Below, one piece after another: positions 51,557 to 61,081 of a stretch of 64,000 nt of DNA; position 1 is the first letter of the stretch, and every line of letters starts with the position of its first letter. This DNA comes from Palsa-147 sp036513895 (lineage in GTDB: Bacteria > Acidobacteriota > Terriglobia > Acidiferrales > UBA7541), in the NCBI GenBank assembly GCA_036513895.1, contig DATBYF010000107.1, forward strand, positions 48,669-112,668. Direction: 5' to 3'. Position numbers and translations under genes: made by a program. The notes under the pieces were generated by a model. The model saw nothing but the letters and a program-made list of their open reading frames with translations. It ran no database searches and had not been told where the DNA came from.

Positions 51557-52051
51557 TTGAAGCGCGCCGCGCCTACTTCCACACACAAAAAGGTCGTAGT
51601 CCTGTTGGAGGATGGAAGCCCGCTGAAAGGTTACTTGAATCCATCAGGGTTGCCGTCCGCCGAGTCAGTAGATTTACTGACGCCGGACGGCGAGCATAAG
51701 GAAATCGCTCTGGGGGGCGTCAAAGCCATCTATTTCGTCGCCGACCTGAACCAACCCTTTGAGCCGGAACGCAGAAACTTCCTCAGCCGCCCCAAGCTTG
51801 AAGGACTATGGCTCAAACTGACGTTCCGCGATCGTCAGACGCTGGAAGGTATTAGCTCGAATGAGCTGCTTGAGACGCTCGATCGGGGCGTCCAGTTTAC
51901 GCCGCCGGACTTGCATGGTAACTGTCTGCGGATGTTTATTCCGCGGACGGCGCTTACCGAAGTGAAAGTCCTGGGGATAGTGGGCACGGTGAAGAAGCCT
52001 CAACGTCCGGCGGTGGCGATACCCAACCAACCGCGGCTTTTTAGTGAGTGA
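51557..52051 (+). CDS. conserved-looking protein of unknown function
   Basis: A 164-aa protein, TTG start nine bases after AAGGA. It has two related beta-rich halves: KKVVVLLEDGSPLKGYLNP with a following VKAIYFV, and LWLKLTFRDRQTLEGISSNE with a following ALTEVKVLGIVG. Each half looks like a small SH3/PilZ-like barrel, suggesting an internal duplication. There is no signal peptide or membrane helix. It lies upstream of lpxD by 150 bp. I do not recognise a named function; a ligand-sensing cytoplasmic protein is conceivable. Confidence 0.6.
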   Translation: MKRAAPTSTHKKVVVLLEDGSPLKGYLNPSGLPSAESVDLLTPDGEHKEIALGGVKAIYFVADLNQPFEPERRNFLSRPKLEGLWLKLTFRDRQTLEGISSNELLETLDRGVQFTPPDLHGNCLRMFIPRTALTEVKVLGIVGTVKKPQRPAVAIPNQPRLFSE

Positions 52052-52201
52052 GAGTCTCGTCGGCAACAGCGAAGAACACGGGCGCCGCGAATTCAATTCT
52101 CCCGCGAGTACTGTCTGCAGTAAATTCCCGTCCCATAGGCAACTCGGCACAGGAGTGAGGTAAATTGTTATTTCGGTGTTGTTTCGTATCGGAGGCACAT
52201 T

Positions 52202-53227
52202 ATGAAACTCGGCGAGATAGCCGAACGCCTGGCTTGCAAACTCGAGGGCGATGCGGGAATTGAAATCACGGATGTGGCGGGCATCGAAGAAGCGGCGCCG
52301 GGCCAATTGACATTTCTCGCCAACCGTCGCTACCGTCCGGCCGTGGCCACGACGCGCGCGTCGGCAATCCTGATCGCATCCGATGCGGGTGATGTGCCGT
52401 TAGCAGCCCTCCGCTCCAAAAATGCATATCTCGATTTCGCGCGTGCTCTTGAATTTTTTCATCCGGCGCCGAAATTTTCTGCGGAAGTTCATGCGACGGC
52501 GGTCGTGTCGGACACCGCTAAAATAGGCGCTGGCGCGCACATCGGGCCGTACTGCTACATCGGTGAAAATGTCGAGATTGGGCGCAATGCGATTCTGCAC
52601 AGCTTTGTGACCATCTATCGCGACGTGAGAATCGGCGACAGGTTTTTCGCCCACTCTCATGCGATTGTGCGCGAAGGATGCCATCTGGGCGATCGCGTGA
52701 CGCTTCAAAACAGCGCAGTGGTTGGTTCGGATGGATTCGGATTTGCGAAGCAAGCTGACGGAAGCTGGTACAAAATCCGACAAGCGGGCATCGCCGTGAT
52801 CGAAGACGACGTGGAGATTCAAGCCGGCGCTATCATTGATCGCGCGACGATTGGAGAGACGCGAATTTCGCGAGGCGCAAAGATTGATAATCTCGTGCAG
52901 GTGGGGCACGCGTCGAAAGTTGGCGAGAATTCCTTGCTCTGCGGACAGGCCGGCTTGGCAGGCTCAACGCGCGTTGGCAAGAATTGCATCCTCGCGGGGC
53001 AAGTGGGGGCGGCGGGGCATCTGACGATCGGCGACGGCGCGGTGGTAACTTCGCAAAGTGGCGTGCCCAACGACGTGCCCCCGGGCGCGCTCTATTCCGG
53101 ATATCCGGCGATTGAAAATAAAGACTGGCTGAAATCTGTGGCGATATTCAATCATTTGCCGGAATTGCAGAAACAAGTACGTGATCTAACTGCGGAAATT
53201 GAGAAACTGAAGTCGCGAGCGCAATAA
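52202..53227 (+). CDS. lpxD: UDP-3-O-(3-hydroxyacyl)glucosamine N-acyltransferase
   Basis: A 341-aa enzyme: N-terminal uridine-binding domain (1-95), left-handed beta-helix of hexapeptide repeats (96-300; IGAGAHIGPYCYIGENVEIG), and a C-terminal helix (LPELQKQVRDLTAEIEKL). The catalytic His is His236 in NLVQVGHASKVGEN, and the substrate loop reads GSDGFGFAKQADGSWYKI. It adds the N-linked hydroxyacyl chain in lipid A synthesis, showing an LPS-type outer membrane. The ATG has GGAGG upstream. A monocistronic plus-strand gene, not in the usual bamA-lpxD-fabZ-lpxA cluster. Confidence 0.95.
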   Translation: MKLGEIAERLACKLEGDAGIEITDVAGIEEAAPGQLTFLANRRYRPAVATTRASAILIASDAGDVPLAALRSKNAYLDFARALEFFHPAPKFSAEVHATAVVSDTAKIGAGAHIGPYCYIGENVEIGRNAILHSFVTIYRDVRIGDRFFAHSHAIVREGCHLGDRVTLQNSAVVGSDGFGFAKQADGSWYKIRQAGIAVIEDDVEIQAGAIIDRATIGETRISRGAKIDNLVQVGHASKVGENSLLCGQAGLAGSTRVGKNCILAGQVGAAGHLTIGDGAVVTSQSGVPNDVPPGALYSGYPAIENKDWLKSVAIFNHLPELQKQVRDLTAEIEKLKSRAQ

Positions 53228-53242
53228 AAACGGCAGTCAGCA

Positions 53243-53965
53243 TTAACTTTTCGGCAGCGGCCGCTGATCGTCAGGCAATCCTGCCTCGACCAAGTCGTGA
53301 ACCCGCTCCCGTAACACCTCGCGCCGCTCGAACTTATAATCAGTCGAGTCCACAGCCGGTCCAAACCTGACGATCACTTCCCCGGGCCGAAGAGAGGATT
53401 TGCCCTTAGGCATCAATCGCTGCGTTCCAATTAACGAAACCGGTACCACAGGCACTCTTGCTTCGAGCGCCATTACAAAAGTTCCGCTCTTGAAGGCCCG
53501 CAGCCGTCCATCCGGGCTTCGCGTCCCTTCGGGATACACCAAAAAGGAAGTGCCGCTGCGAAGATATTGAATTGCCTTATTGACGCTCGACGCCGCGGAT
53601 TCTTTATCTTCACGGTCTACCGGTACCATTTGGCACATACGCATGCCAGTGGCGAGGATCGGAATCCGAAAAACCTGCTTTTTCGCGAGAATTGCCACGC
53701 GTCGCGGGATGAACGGAACAAGAGCAACCGGATCTATGTTACTGACGTGGTTCGACGCAAAAATGCACGTTCGATCAGGAATATTTTCCACACCCTCGAC
53801 GCGAACACGTACTCCCACGATTCGAAGGCCCGACCGCAACGTCTTCATGGCCATTTCGTACATTGCTTCCGGCGATCCCGTGATCCAGGAATACAGAATA
53901 AAGAATGGCAGAATGATGGCGATGGCCAGGCCGACGTAAGTGATAAGAAAGACGGTGCGAATCAT
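53243..53965 (-). CDS. plsC: 1-acyl-sn-glycerol-3-phosphate acyltransferase
   Basis: A 240-aa membrane-bound acyltransferase with an N-terminal helix (about 5-27). Conserved blocks are NHVSNIDP (the HX4D catalytic motif), VPVDREDKES, FLVYPEGTRSPDGRL (glycerol-3-phosphate binding), and VPVVPVSLIG. It makes phosphatidic acid for membrane lipids. It ends 15 bp from the lpxD stop in a convergent layout. Confidence 0.9.
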   Translation of the reverse strand: MIRTVFLITYVGLAIAIILPFFILYSWITGSPEAMYEMAMKTLRSGLRIVGVRVRVEGVENIPDRTCIFASNHVSNIDPVALVPFIPRRVAILAKKQVFRIPILATGMRMCQMVPVDREDKESAASSVNKAIQYLRSGTSFLVYPEGTRSPDGRLRAFKSGTFVMALEARVPVVPVSLIGTQRLMPKGKSSLRPGEVIVRFGPAVDSTDYKFERREVLRERVHDLVEAGLPDDQRPLPKS

Positions 53966-53981
53966 GGGAACTTACCGGCGT

Positions 53982-55787
53982 TCAATCGGTGGTACCGTGT
54001 AGAAATCCGTCGCGGATGCGAAGCTGGCGAGGCGTCGGGTTTTCAATTTCCTCAACGCTGCTTTCTTTAATCTCGCGGCTCGCAAGTACGAGGGCGACGT
54101 CGCGCTCCTGCCCTTCTCGCACCACATGCAGCGTAACCGTATCGCCCGGCGAATGGCTGCGCATCCAAGCGTCGGCATTGCGCGGCGGCTTGTCGCCGTC
54201 AATCGTAACAACTTCGTCACCGTCACGGAGTCCGGCTTTTTCGGCGTTGCTTCCCGTCTCAACGCGAGAAATGAGCCAGTTGCCGCCAGCACCACGCGAG
54301 CGGGAGAAACCCGGACCCGCCTCGGTTCGCGGCGTTTCCTTTAGCCTCAGTCCTGCAAAGGCAAAAAATTGATCGTACGGAATCTCCTCGACGCCAGAAA
54401 CATAGCGGCGGAAGAAATCCTCGAAGCTCTTGCCGCTGACCTGCTCGACAGTTGCGCGAATGTCGGCACTGTCGTTGTAAAAGCGGCCGCGCTTCGCGAA
54501 TTCGGTATTCATGCTGCGCATTACGTCATCGAGGGACTTCCGATTATCCGAAGCATCGCGAATAGCAAGATCGAGCATGTCTCCGAGAATTTTGCCCTTG
54601 TTGTAATACGAGATGCTGCGCTGCGGAGAATTGTAGGCCGGGTATTTATCGAGCCATGTATCGAGGCTCGATTCCTCGACGCTCTGCCAGGAATGCGCGG
54701 GACTATTCTGCAGATGCCGGATTTCCTCCGCCAAATCGGAGTAGAACTTTTCTTTGTTCCATTCTCCGGAACGAAGCAGGGCGAATGCTCCATAGGTGCT
54801 GGTAACTCCCTCTGCGAACCACAGCGCTCGCGTCCATTGCTCCTTCGTGTAATCCACGGGTTCGAGAGTCTGCGGGCGAATTCGCTTGACGTTCCACGCA
54901 TGGAAAAATTCGTGTGCGGCAATCTGCAGAACGTCCTGTTGCGAGCCGGCCCCGATTGCCGTGCAGTTCGCGTGTTCCATCCCTCCACCACCTACATCAA
55001 CGTACGATCCGATGTGGATGAAAAACGTGTACTCGTCGAAAGGAGCGCCACCCATCAAACGTAGTTCGTACGCGACGATTTTGCGAAGACCGTCCTGGAG
55101 AAAAACGCGATCCCAGCCTTTGGCGTCAACTATGGCGCGGAATCGAGCGCCAGACTCCGCGAACGTAAAAGTGTCGAATTTCCCCGCCTCGACTGGCGCA
55201 TCTACGAGCAAGTCGTAGCTTTTTGCAACGAATCCATTTGGCGCTCCGGCGACCGGCAGTTGCGCTGCGATTTTCCAGCCCGCGGGAACATCTGTAAACT
55301 GAACCACCGACTCTTCCGCGCGCCGGTCAGGTGAGTACATTAGTACTTCAGCAAAATTGACGAAAGCATGCTGCGCGTTCAGTTGCGAATCGAACGGTCC
55401 CGCTCCATCCCATTCGATTGCGTAACTGACGGAAAGATCGCCGGCGTCTCCTCCGCCCGAACCTGTTTGCGGCTCTCCGAGTTGCCATGTTTGCTTGTCA
55501 AGCTTACGAACCGCGATTCGCGCAGACTGGCCTTCGCCGTGGACCATAAAGGCTTGGACGTCACGAACGCGATATGCAAAATCTCGAACTTCGTAAAGGG
55601 CGTTCCATGCGGGAATCGCCACGATCGTGCCAAGCGGCGCTTTGGGAATAGTGACGGCCACGTGAAAGAGATGTTCGTCCGGATGGCTGAGCGAGATTCG
55701 GTATCGAATCGTCGCTCGTGCGGATTGCGGAACGACAAACAGAAATAGGAAAAGCAAAATCGAGCGCGTGCGGTTTGAAGTGTTCAC
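53982..55787 (-). CDS. M61 family peptidase with PDZ domain
   Basis: A 601-aa exported protein with a signal peptide (RSILLFLFLFVVPQSARA). The N-terminal beta-domain (30-180) is followed by the gluzincin catalytic domain with HEFFHAWNVKRIRP (HExxH variant, zinc ligands in H-E-F-F-H) and a downstream Glu in LWFAEGVTSTYGAF. A C-terminal PDZ domain (LISRVETGSNAEKAGLRDGD) is present. M61 enzymes (glycyl aminopeptidase type) cleave Gly- or Ala-started peptides in the periplasm. Its ATG overlaps the mpl stop by four bases, so the two are co-translated; a link to peptide or murein turnover is possible. Confidence 0.88.
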   Translation of the reverse strand: MNTSNRTRSILLFLFLFVVPQSARATIRYRISLSHPDEHLFHVAVTIPKAPLGTIVAIPAWNALYEVRDFAYRVRDVQAFMVHGEGQSARIAVRKLDKQTWQLGEPQTGSGGGDAGDLSVSYAIEWDGAGPFDSQLNAQHAFVNFAEVLMYSPDRRAEESVVQFTDVPAGWKIAAQLPVAGAPNGFVAKSYDLLVDAPVEAGKFDTFTFAESGARFRAIVDAKGWDRVFLQDGLRKIVAYELRLMGGAPFDEYTFFIHIGSYVDVGGGGMEHANCTAIGAGSQQDVLQIAAHEFFHAWNVKRIRPQTLEPVDYTKEQWTRALWFAEGVTSTYGAFALLRSGEWNKEKFYSDLAEEIRHLQNSPAHSWQSVEESSLDTWLDKYPAYNSPQRSISYYNKGKILGDMLDLAIRDASDNRKSLDDVMRSMNTEFAKRGRFYNDSADIRATVEQVSGKSFEDFFRRYVSGVEEIPYDQFFAFAGLRLKETPRTEAGPGFSRSRGAGGNWLISRVETGSNAEKAGLRDGDEVVTIDGDKPPRNADAWMRSHSPGDTVTLHVVREGQERDVALVLASREIKESSVEEIENPTPRQLRIRDGFLHGTTD

Positions 55788-57241
55788 AAACGAGCGACTG
55801 ATTTCGACTTCAGCCTTTCAAGAAGTTTTTCGCTCAAGCCATCGAAGCTTCCGTTGGACATCACGAGCACCACATCGCCCGGCTTCGACTCAGCCGCGAG
55901 ATAGTCCGCGATTTCGGTTGCGGAGTCAAATGCACAAGCAGGCTTGCCATGCGCCCGAACAGCCTCAGCGACCTTAGCAGGGGAGAATCGTTCTTCGTCA
56001 GCCAGAAGTTGGGCGCGGCTCACCGGTCCGATGGCGACGCTGTCGGCCACCGCGAGGGCCTCGGGCAGAACTTTCTCGAAAATCTTTCGGCGCATTGTAT
56101 TCGAGCGAGGCTCGAGCGCCGCCCAAATGCGCCGGTTCGGCCATTGGGTGCGCGCTGCCTCGAGGGTCAGCTTGATGGCTGTCGGATGATGCGCGAAATC
56201 CTCGACGACAAGCACGCCACCCTCTTCGCCCTTATGCTCCATCCGCTTGCGCACGCCATGGAACGTGGCCATGGCATTTTCGATGGCTTCGCATTCAACT
56301 CCGCGGCCGTATGCGATCCCAATCGCCGCGAGCGCATCGAGGACGTTGTGGCGACCCGCAACAGGCATTCGAATTCGAGTCACCTCATTTCCGCGGTAAG
56401 CGACTCGAAAATTGGTCATTCCCGCTTCCCAATGCAAGTCTCCCGCGGACCAATCCACGCCTTCGCACAGTCCGAAGGTTTCTACAGGGCAAAGCGCCTT
56501 CTCGGTAGAGCGACGAACTTCATCGCCCTCGCCCCAGACTAAAATGCGTCCGCGGCGAGGCACGAGATTCACGAGCCTTCGAAACTGAAGCGCGATTGAA
56601 GCGAGGTCCGGATAGATATCCGCGTGATCGTATTCCAGCGACGTAAGAATCAGTTCGTCGGGGTGATAGTGAAGGAACTTCGGGCCGCGGTCGAAAAAGG
56701 CGGTCTCGTATTCGTCGCCCTCGATAATGAATTCCTCGCCGCCGCCGAGGCCATAACTCTTGTCGCCGAAGTTCGTTACGACGCCGCCAACAAGAAAATC
56801 CGGCCTGCGTCCGGCGACGTGAAACATCCATGCAAGCATGGCGGTGGTCGTGGTCTTGCCGTGAGTTCCTGCGACGACAATCGAGGTGTGATTGGGAATG
56901 AAGAATTCTTCGATGACTTCCGCCATTGAACGATATGGGATTTTCTCGTCCAGAATAAATTCAAGCTCCGGATTGCCCCGCGCGATAACGTTGCCGATAA
57001 CGGCAAGATCCGGCGCAGGCTTCAAGTTCTCTTCGCGAAACCCTTCATTCCATTTTATTCCTAGCGACGAAAGCAGAGTGGATGCGGGGGGATAGACGTT
57101 CACGTCCGAACCAGTGACGTAATAACCTCGCTCTTTCAGCATCCCTGCGACGGGCGCCATTGCCGCGCCGCCGATGCCGAGCAAGTGAAGGTGCCCGGAA
57201 GTTCGCGGCAGCAGATTGCCCAGGAAGTCAGACTGTCCCAT
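55784..57241 (-). CDS. mpl: UDP-N-acetylmuramate:tripeptide ligase Mpl
   Basis: A 485-aa Mur-ligase-family enzyme. The Rossmann start is LHLLGIGGAAMAPVAGML, the ATP loop VVAGTHGKTTTTAML (about 122-136), the central site IIEGDEYETAFFD, and the C-terminal domain begins near GVRKRMEHKGEEGGV. The order EFIIEGDEY...SLEYDHADIY and the late EDFAHHPTAI are Mpl-like rather than MurC-like. It re-attaches recycled L-Ala-D-Glu-mDAP to UDP-MurNAc. The ldcA-type gene, which makes that tripeptide, is the next gene upstream. Confidence 0.92.
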   Translation of the reverse strand: MGQSDFLGNLLPRTSGHLHLLGIGGAAMAPVAGMLKERGYYVTGSDVNVYPPASTLLSSLGIKWNEGFREENLKPAPDLAVIGNVIARGNPELEFILDEKIPYRSMAEVIEEFFIPNHTSIVVAGTHGKTTTTAMLAWMFHVAGRRPDFLVGGVVTNFGDKSYGLGGGEEFIIEGDEYETAFFDRGPKFLHYHPDELILTSLEYDHADIYPDLASIALQFRRLVNLVPRRGRILVWGEGDEVRRSTEKALCPVETFGLCEGVDWSAGDLHWEAGMTNFRVAYRGNEVTRIRMPVAGRHNVLDALAAIGIAYGRGVECEAIENAMATFHGVRKRMEHKGEEGGVLVVEDFAHHPTAIKLTLEAARTQWPNRRIWAALEPRSNTMRRKIFEKVLPEALAVADSVAIGPVSRAQLLADEERFSPAKVAEAVRAHGKPACAFDSATEIADYLAAESKPGDVVLVMSNGSFDGLSEKLLERLKSKSVARL

Positions 57242-57294
57242 TTCATCCTCAGTTTGTGATTCAGTGATCCATCAAATTCAATGCAGAAATCGGT

Positions 57295-58248
57295 TTATCC
57301 ATCCGTGCATGCGGCTTCGAGGAATTCGAGTGTGGGCGACGCATTCGCCGTCAAGCGGGCGCGCACGCCCAGGGGTATCGTCAGCATCGGCCGCTCCGTG
57401 TGACCGAACGGGACATTCCACACCACGGGCACGTCAAACTTTCGCGTAACACGCGAAATGACGTCGCGGACGGTGGCGCTTCCCGCCGGCCCCTCGCACT
57501 CAGGAAAATCGCCGAACAGTAAACCAGCGACTCTGTCGAGTTTTCCCGCCTGCTTTAAATGCATCAGAGCTCGATCGACTTGCCATGGCTTCATCCCGCG
57601 ATCTTCGAGAGCCAGGATCGCTCCCTTCGAATTGATGGCCCATGGCGTTCCGAGCGTCGAGAGAATCAACGTCAGGCAGCCGCCGAGTACAGGTCCCTCG
57701 GCGGTTCCACGAACCAGCGTTTCGCCCTCGAGCTTGGCGGTCCATCCGCTGGACGTAGTCGAAGTCGCCTGCTCGAACGAGGCTCTATCGTAACCACGTG
57801 TCAAGTTCTCTCCGGCGTCGAATCCAGCCGCGACCATCGGACCGTAAAATGTGACCCAGCCGCATTTCTCCCAAAGAAACACCTGAAGCGAAGTGACGTC
57901 GCTGTAGCCGATCAGCATTTTCGGCGGCGATATTTCTTTCACGTAGTCAATTTCGCCAAGCAGTTCATCGAGCAAATAATTCGAGCCGTAGCCGCCTCTC
58001 GCGCAAATCACGGCCCGAGTCTCCGGCTCGCCAATAGCCGCGAGAAATTCTTTGACGCGATCGGCAACGCTGCCTGCGAAATACCCTTCGCGTGATTGCA
58101 CGCGCGAATCCCGCTTGACTGTGTAGCCCAAGCGCTCGAGTTCAGCAATTCCCTGCTCAAGCTTTTCGGCCTCCACGGGACTTGACGGCGCGATGACTCG
58201 AATCGCGTCACCCTGACGGAGCGCGCGCGGCTTGAGGGGCATGGGCAT
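57295..58248 (-). CDS. ldcA: LD-carboxypeptidase (S66)
   Basis: A 317-aa S66 peptidase from MPMPLKPRALRQGD. Nucleophile Ser116 in IGYSDVTSL; the acidic partner is in LALEDRG and the His in PFGHTERPM. Also present: ICARGGYGSNYLLDEL and EGPVLGGCLTLI. It removes the terminal D-Ala from murein tetrapeptides in the cytoplasm, giving the tripeptide used by Mpl. The upstream in-frame ATG 24 codons earlier gives an N-terminus unlike the family and is not preferred. 53 bp before the mpl start. Confidence 0.9.
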   Translation of the reverse strand: MPMPLKPRALRQGDAIRVIAPSSPVEAEKLEQGIAELERLGYTVKRDSRVQSREGYFAGSVADRVKEFLAAIGEPETRAVICARGGYGSNYLLDELLGEIDYVKEISPPKMLIGYSDVTSLQVFLWEKCGWVTFYGPMVAAGFDAGENLTRGYDRASFEQATSTTSSGWTAKLEGETLVRGTAEGPVLGGCLTLILSTLGTPWAINSKGAILALEDRGMKPWQVDRALMHLKQAGKLDRVAGLLFGDFPECEGPAGSATVRDVISRVTRKFDVPVVWNVPFGHTERPMLTIPLGVRARLTANASPTLEFLEAACTDG

Positions 58249-58343
58249 TCGAAGAATTCGAGAATAAGGAATCTTGGAGAACGAGTCCAGAGACGCCAAC
58301 GCGGCCGATTCCTGAATCACACAACCCGGCGCACGCCGCGCGG

Positions 58344-60962
58344 CTAAGGCTCTGAAGGAAATTGCAGCACGAAAACATCGCCCACGCCGCTTGCATTAGC
58401 AATCACGCCGGAAGCGACGGAAGGCGGTGCGACGGTAAAAATGGCGAGAATTGTGCCGTTCTCGCTGATGGGCACCGCAAACCTGGCATTGCGATCCGGC
58501 AGCAGGTCGGACTTACCGGTAGTCGAGATGGAAATCAACATGGTGTGGGGCGTACAGCTGGTACTTGTAGACGCGCCGACGCACGTCGCGTGGACGTAAC
58601 TGAGAATAGTGGGAGAAATCGCGGAAGAATCGGCGGATGCGGCGGCCGAATCGTCGGCTACGAAGCTAACAAGGCTGCCGTCGGCGTTGATGGCTGGAGA
58701 ATGGCTTTCACCGATGACGCCCTCTGTGGCCATCGAGATTGACGGTGTGCAGCCCTTTGGAGCGGAATCTCCCAGGCACGTATCGCGAATGGCTATTTGC
58801 TGGCCTGTCGAATGCAATCCGGGGATCAGATTTGTGGCGCGAGTGACGAAGGCCACGTAGCGGCCGTCAGCGTTAATGACCGGGTCAAAACTTGGTCCAT
58901 CGCCGGTCGCACCGGCCCAGGGCGCGGAAAGCATTCGAGTTGAGGGGATGCAATTTGCCGATGCGGCGCTGCCCTGGCACGTATCACGCAGGAAGACACT
59001 TGATGTTGCATTCATCGGGTTGGGGCTCATGTTGACCGCGTCGGAGTCGAAAGCCACATATCTGCCATCGGCCGAGATCGAGCTCTGCAGGCTCGCGCCC
59101 TTGCCGGCGTGGCCGGACATATCTTGAGAAACCAAAGTGGTGTGAGGAACGCACTGCGGCGGAGCAGTGACGCCCATGCAGGTATCGCGCAGATAGATCT
59201 GCGCGCCTCCAGCGACGCCGGGAACAAGGCCTGCGGAAACCGACGTGAACGAGATATACCGGCCGTCGAAGCTGATGGAAGGAAATTCACTCGCGCCGCT
59301 TCCGGACTCTCCTGCGAGGGAAATCGAAATCAACGTTGTTTTGGGCGCGCAATCGGGCGGTACATCGGGGCCCATGCAAGTATCGCGGAGATAAATTTGG
59401 GTGGCGTCTGGGCTCGCGCCGGCTGTGAGGTTCGTGGCACGAGAGGAGAATGCGACGAAGCGCGCGTCGCCGCTGATTGCGAGACCCCGGCCCGCGGGAC
59501 CATTCGCGGGACTGCCATCGCGGCCCGCGTCAATCATGAGGGTTTGCGGCGTGCATGACGCGGCGCCGAGGCAAGTGTCTCTGACGAAGACGCGGCCGCC
59601 GCCTCCATTACGCACAAGATTGGTCGCGGCAGACTGGAAAGCGATGAAGCGGCCGCTGCCGTCCATTTTTGGCGCGCCGCTGGGGCCATTCGAGGTACCT
59701 CCGAATGCGTTGACAGAAACGAGCTGTGCTGCCGCGTTGAGATTGAGCGCAGGCCGTGCCTGACTCCCCGTGATTTTAAACGTCAAGCTGCCGGACGCTC
59801 CTCCGCCCGGAGATGGATTCACCACGGTTACACTTGCGGAGCCACCGACCGCGATGTCTGCGGCGGTGATCGCCGCGGTTAATTGGGTGGAGCTAACGAA
59901 CGTCGTTTGTCTCCCGCTTCCATTCCAATTTACGGCGGAATTCGCTACGAAATTCGAGCCAGTCACTGCGAGTGAAAAGGCAGCGCCTCCGGCAGCGGTA
60001 CTTGAGGGCGCCAAGCTGGTGATTGTGGGTACTGAATTATTGACGGTAAATTGCTGCGCCAAGGAAGTACCACCGCCCGGAGTTGGATTTGTGACTGTGA
60101 CGTTGTCGACGCCCGCCGTGACGATGTCACTTGCGAGTATCGCGGCCGAAAGCTGGCCGGAACTCGTGAATGTGGTCGCGCGTGGGGCGCCGTTCCAATT
60201 CACTACTGATGTGCTCACGAACCCGCGGCCCGTCAAAGAAAGCGTGAATGCTGCGCCGCCTACGGAAGCGGTGGCCGGATTAAGACTGCTGATACCGGGA
60301 GTCGGATTACCGGAAGGATCGACGAAAAACGGTACGCTGTTCGAATTGCCGCCGCCGGGTGCCGAATTCGATACCGAGACGGAGTCGGTTCCGGCTGCTG
60401 CAATATCGGAGGCGGTAATCGCGGCTGTCAACTGCGTGGAACTGACGTACGTCGTGGCTCGCGCCTGCCCATTCCAATTCACCGTGGAGACTCCCGAAGC
60501 GAAGCCCGTGCCCGTGACGGTTAATGAAAACGCGGCGCCGGCGGCGCTCGCGCTCGTTGGGCTCAGGGACGTGATTGTTGGCGCGGGATTGTTCGCCGGG
60601 TCGATGAAAAACGTGGTGCCGGCTGACGATCCGCCCCCTGGCGCTGGATTCACGACCGTAATGTCTGCGGATCCTGGAATTGCAACTAGACTCGCAGGAA
60701 CTTGCGCTGCCAATTGGTTAGTTGTCGTATTCAGCGTCGTAGCTAACGGAGTGCCGTTCCAGTCCACGGTGGTAGTGCTAATGAGATTCAGAGCGACTAC
60801 GTTGAGCTGGAAGGCGGGGCTGCCGGCAGTGATGTGAGAGGGAGAGATCGAAGACAAAGTCGGAGTCGCATTGAACGTGGTGCTGCTGCAGCCTGCAATC
60901 GTCACGATTGCCGCAAGTAGCAGTCCGATCTTCACTTTGGATGAGACACCCGTCAAACGCAT
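58344..60962 (-). CDS. IPT/TIG-repeat lipoprotein with beta-propeller
   Basis: An 872-aa lipoprotein with lipobox TIAGC. Residues 35-405 hold four tandem IPT/TIG Ig-like repeats of about 90 aa, each with the pattern PTITSLSPTSA, VNWNG and VTVVNPSPGGG. Residues 420-872 form a TolB-like propeller with the recurrent pattern DGRYVAF...LRDTCxG (Cys pairs in each blade, probably disulfides). Surface-exposed and probably binding carbohydrate or protein; the ligand is unknown. This repeated architecture is common in Acidobacteriota. The repeats force a long open frame on the opposite strand (59770-60837), which is not a gene. Confidence 0.8.
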   Translation of the reverse strand: MRLTGVSSKVKIGLLLAAIVTIAGCSSTTFNATPTLSSISPSHITAGSPAFQLNVVALNLISTTTVDWNGTPLATTLNTTTNQLAAQVPASLVAIPGSADITVVNPAPGGGSSAGTTFFIDPANNPAPTITSLSPTSASAAGAAFSLTVTGTGFASGVSTVNWNGQARATTYVSSTQLTAAITASDIAAAGTDSVSVSNSAPGGGNSNSVPFFVDPSGNPTPGISSLNPATASVGGAAFTLSLTGRGFVSTSVVNWNGAPRATTFTSSGQLSAAILASDIVTAGVDNVTVTNPTPGGGTSLAQQFTVNNSVPTITSLAPSSTAAGGAAFSLAVTGSNFVANSAVNWNGSGRQTTFVSSTQLTAAITAADIAVGGSASVTVVNPSPGGGASGSLTFKITGSQARPALNLNAAAQLVSVNAFGGTSNGPSGAPKMDGSGRFIAFQSAATNLVRNGGGGRVFVRDTCLGAASCTPQTLMIDAGRDGSPANGPAGRGLAISGDARFVAFSSRATNLTAGASPDATQIYLRDTCMGPDVPPDCAPKTTLISISLAGESGSGASEFPSISFDGRYISFTSVSAGLVPGVAGGAQIYLRDTCMGVTAPPQCVPHTTLVSQDMSGHAGKGASLQSSISADGRYVAFDSDAVNMSPNPMNATSSVFLRDTCQGSAASANCIPSTRMLSAPWAGATGDGPSFDPVINADGRYVAFVTRATNLIPGLHSTGQQIAIRDTCLGDSAPKGCTPSISMATEGVIGESHSPAINADGSLVSFVADDSAAASADSSAISPTILSYVHATCVGASTSTSCTPHTMLISISTTGKSDLLPDRNARFAVPISENGTILAIFTVAPPSVASGVIANASGVGDVFVLQFPSEP

Positions 60963-61081
60963 TTTCTCCCGTACTATAGTCGCAAATTTATACTAAACGC
61001 GCATCACCTGCGAGCATGAACTACGGTTTAGTCCATTCGGATTCGGCTGAGCGTGAAGAGGTTGGCTGTCGTTGCCAACAC

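Noticed and set aside
59770..60837. 355-codon plus-strand open frame opposite the IPT lipoprotein
   Set aside because: It mirrors the four IPT repeats on the other strand, has no ribosome site, and its sequence repeats with the same period; it is a by-product of repeated high-GC codons.
58344..60962. Regular repeats considered as CRISPR or satellite
   Set aside because: The period is about 270 bp, in frame, and encodes IPT domains.
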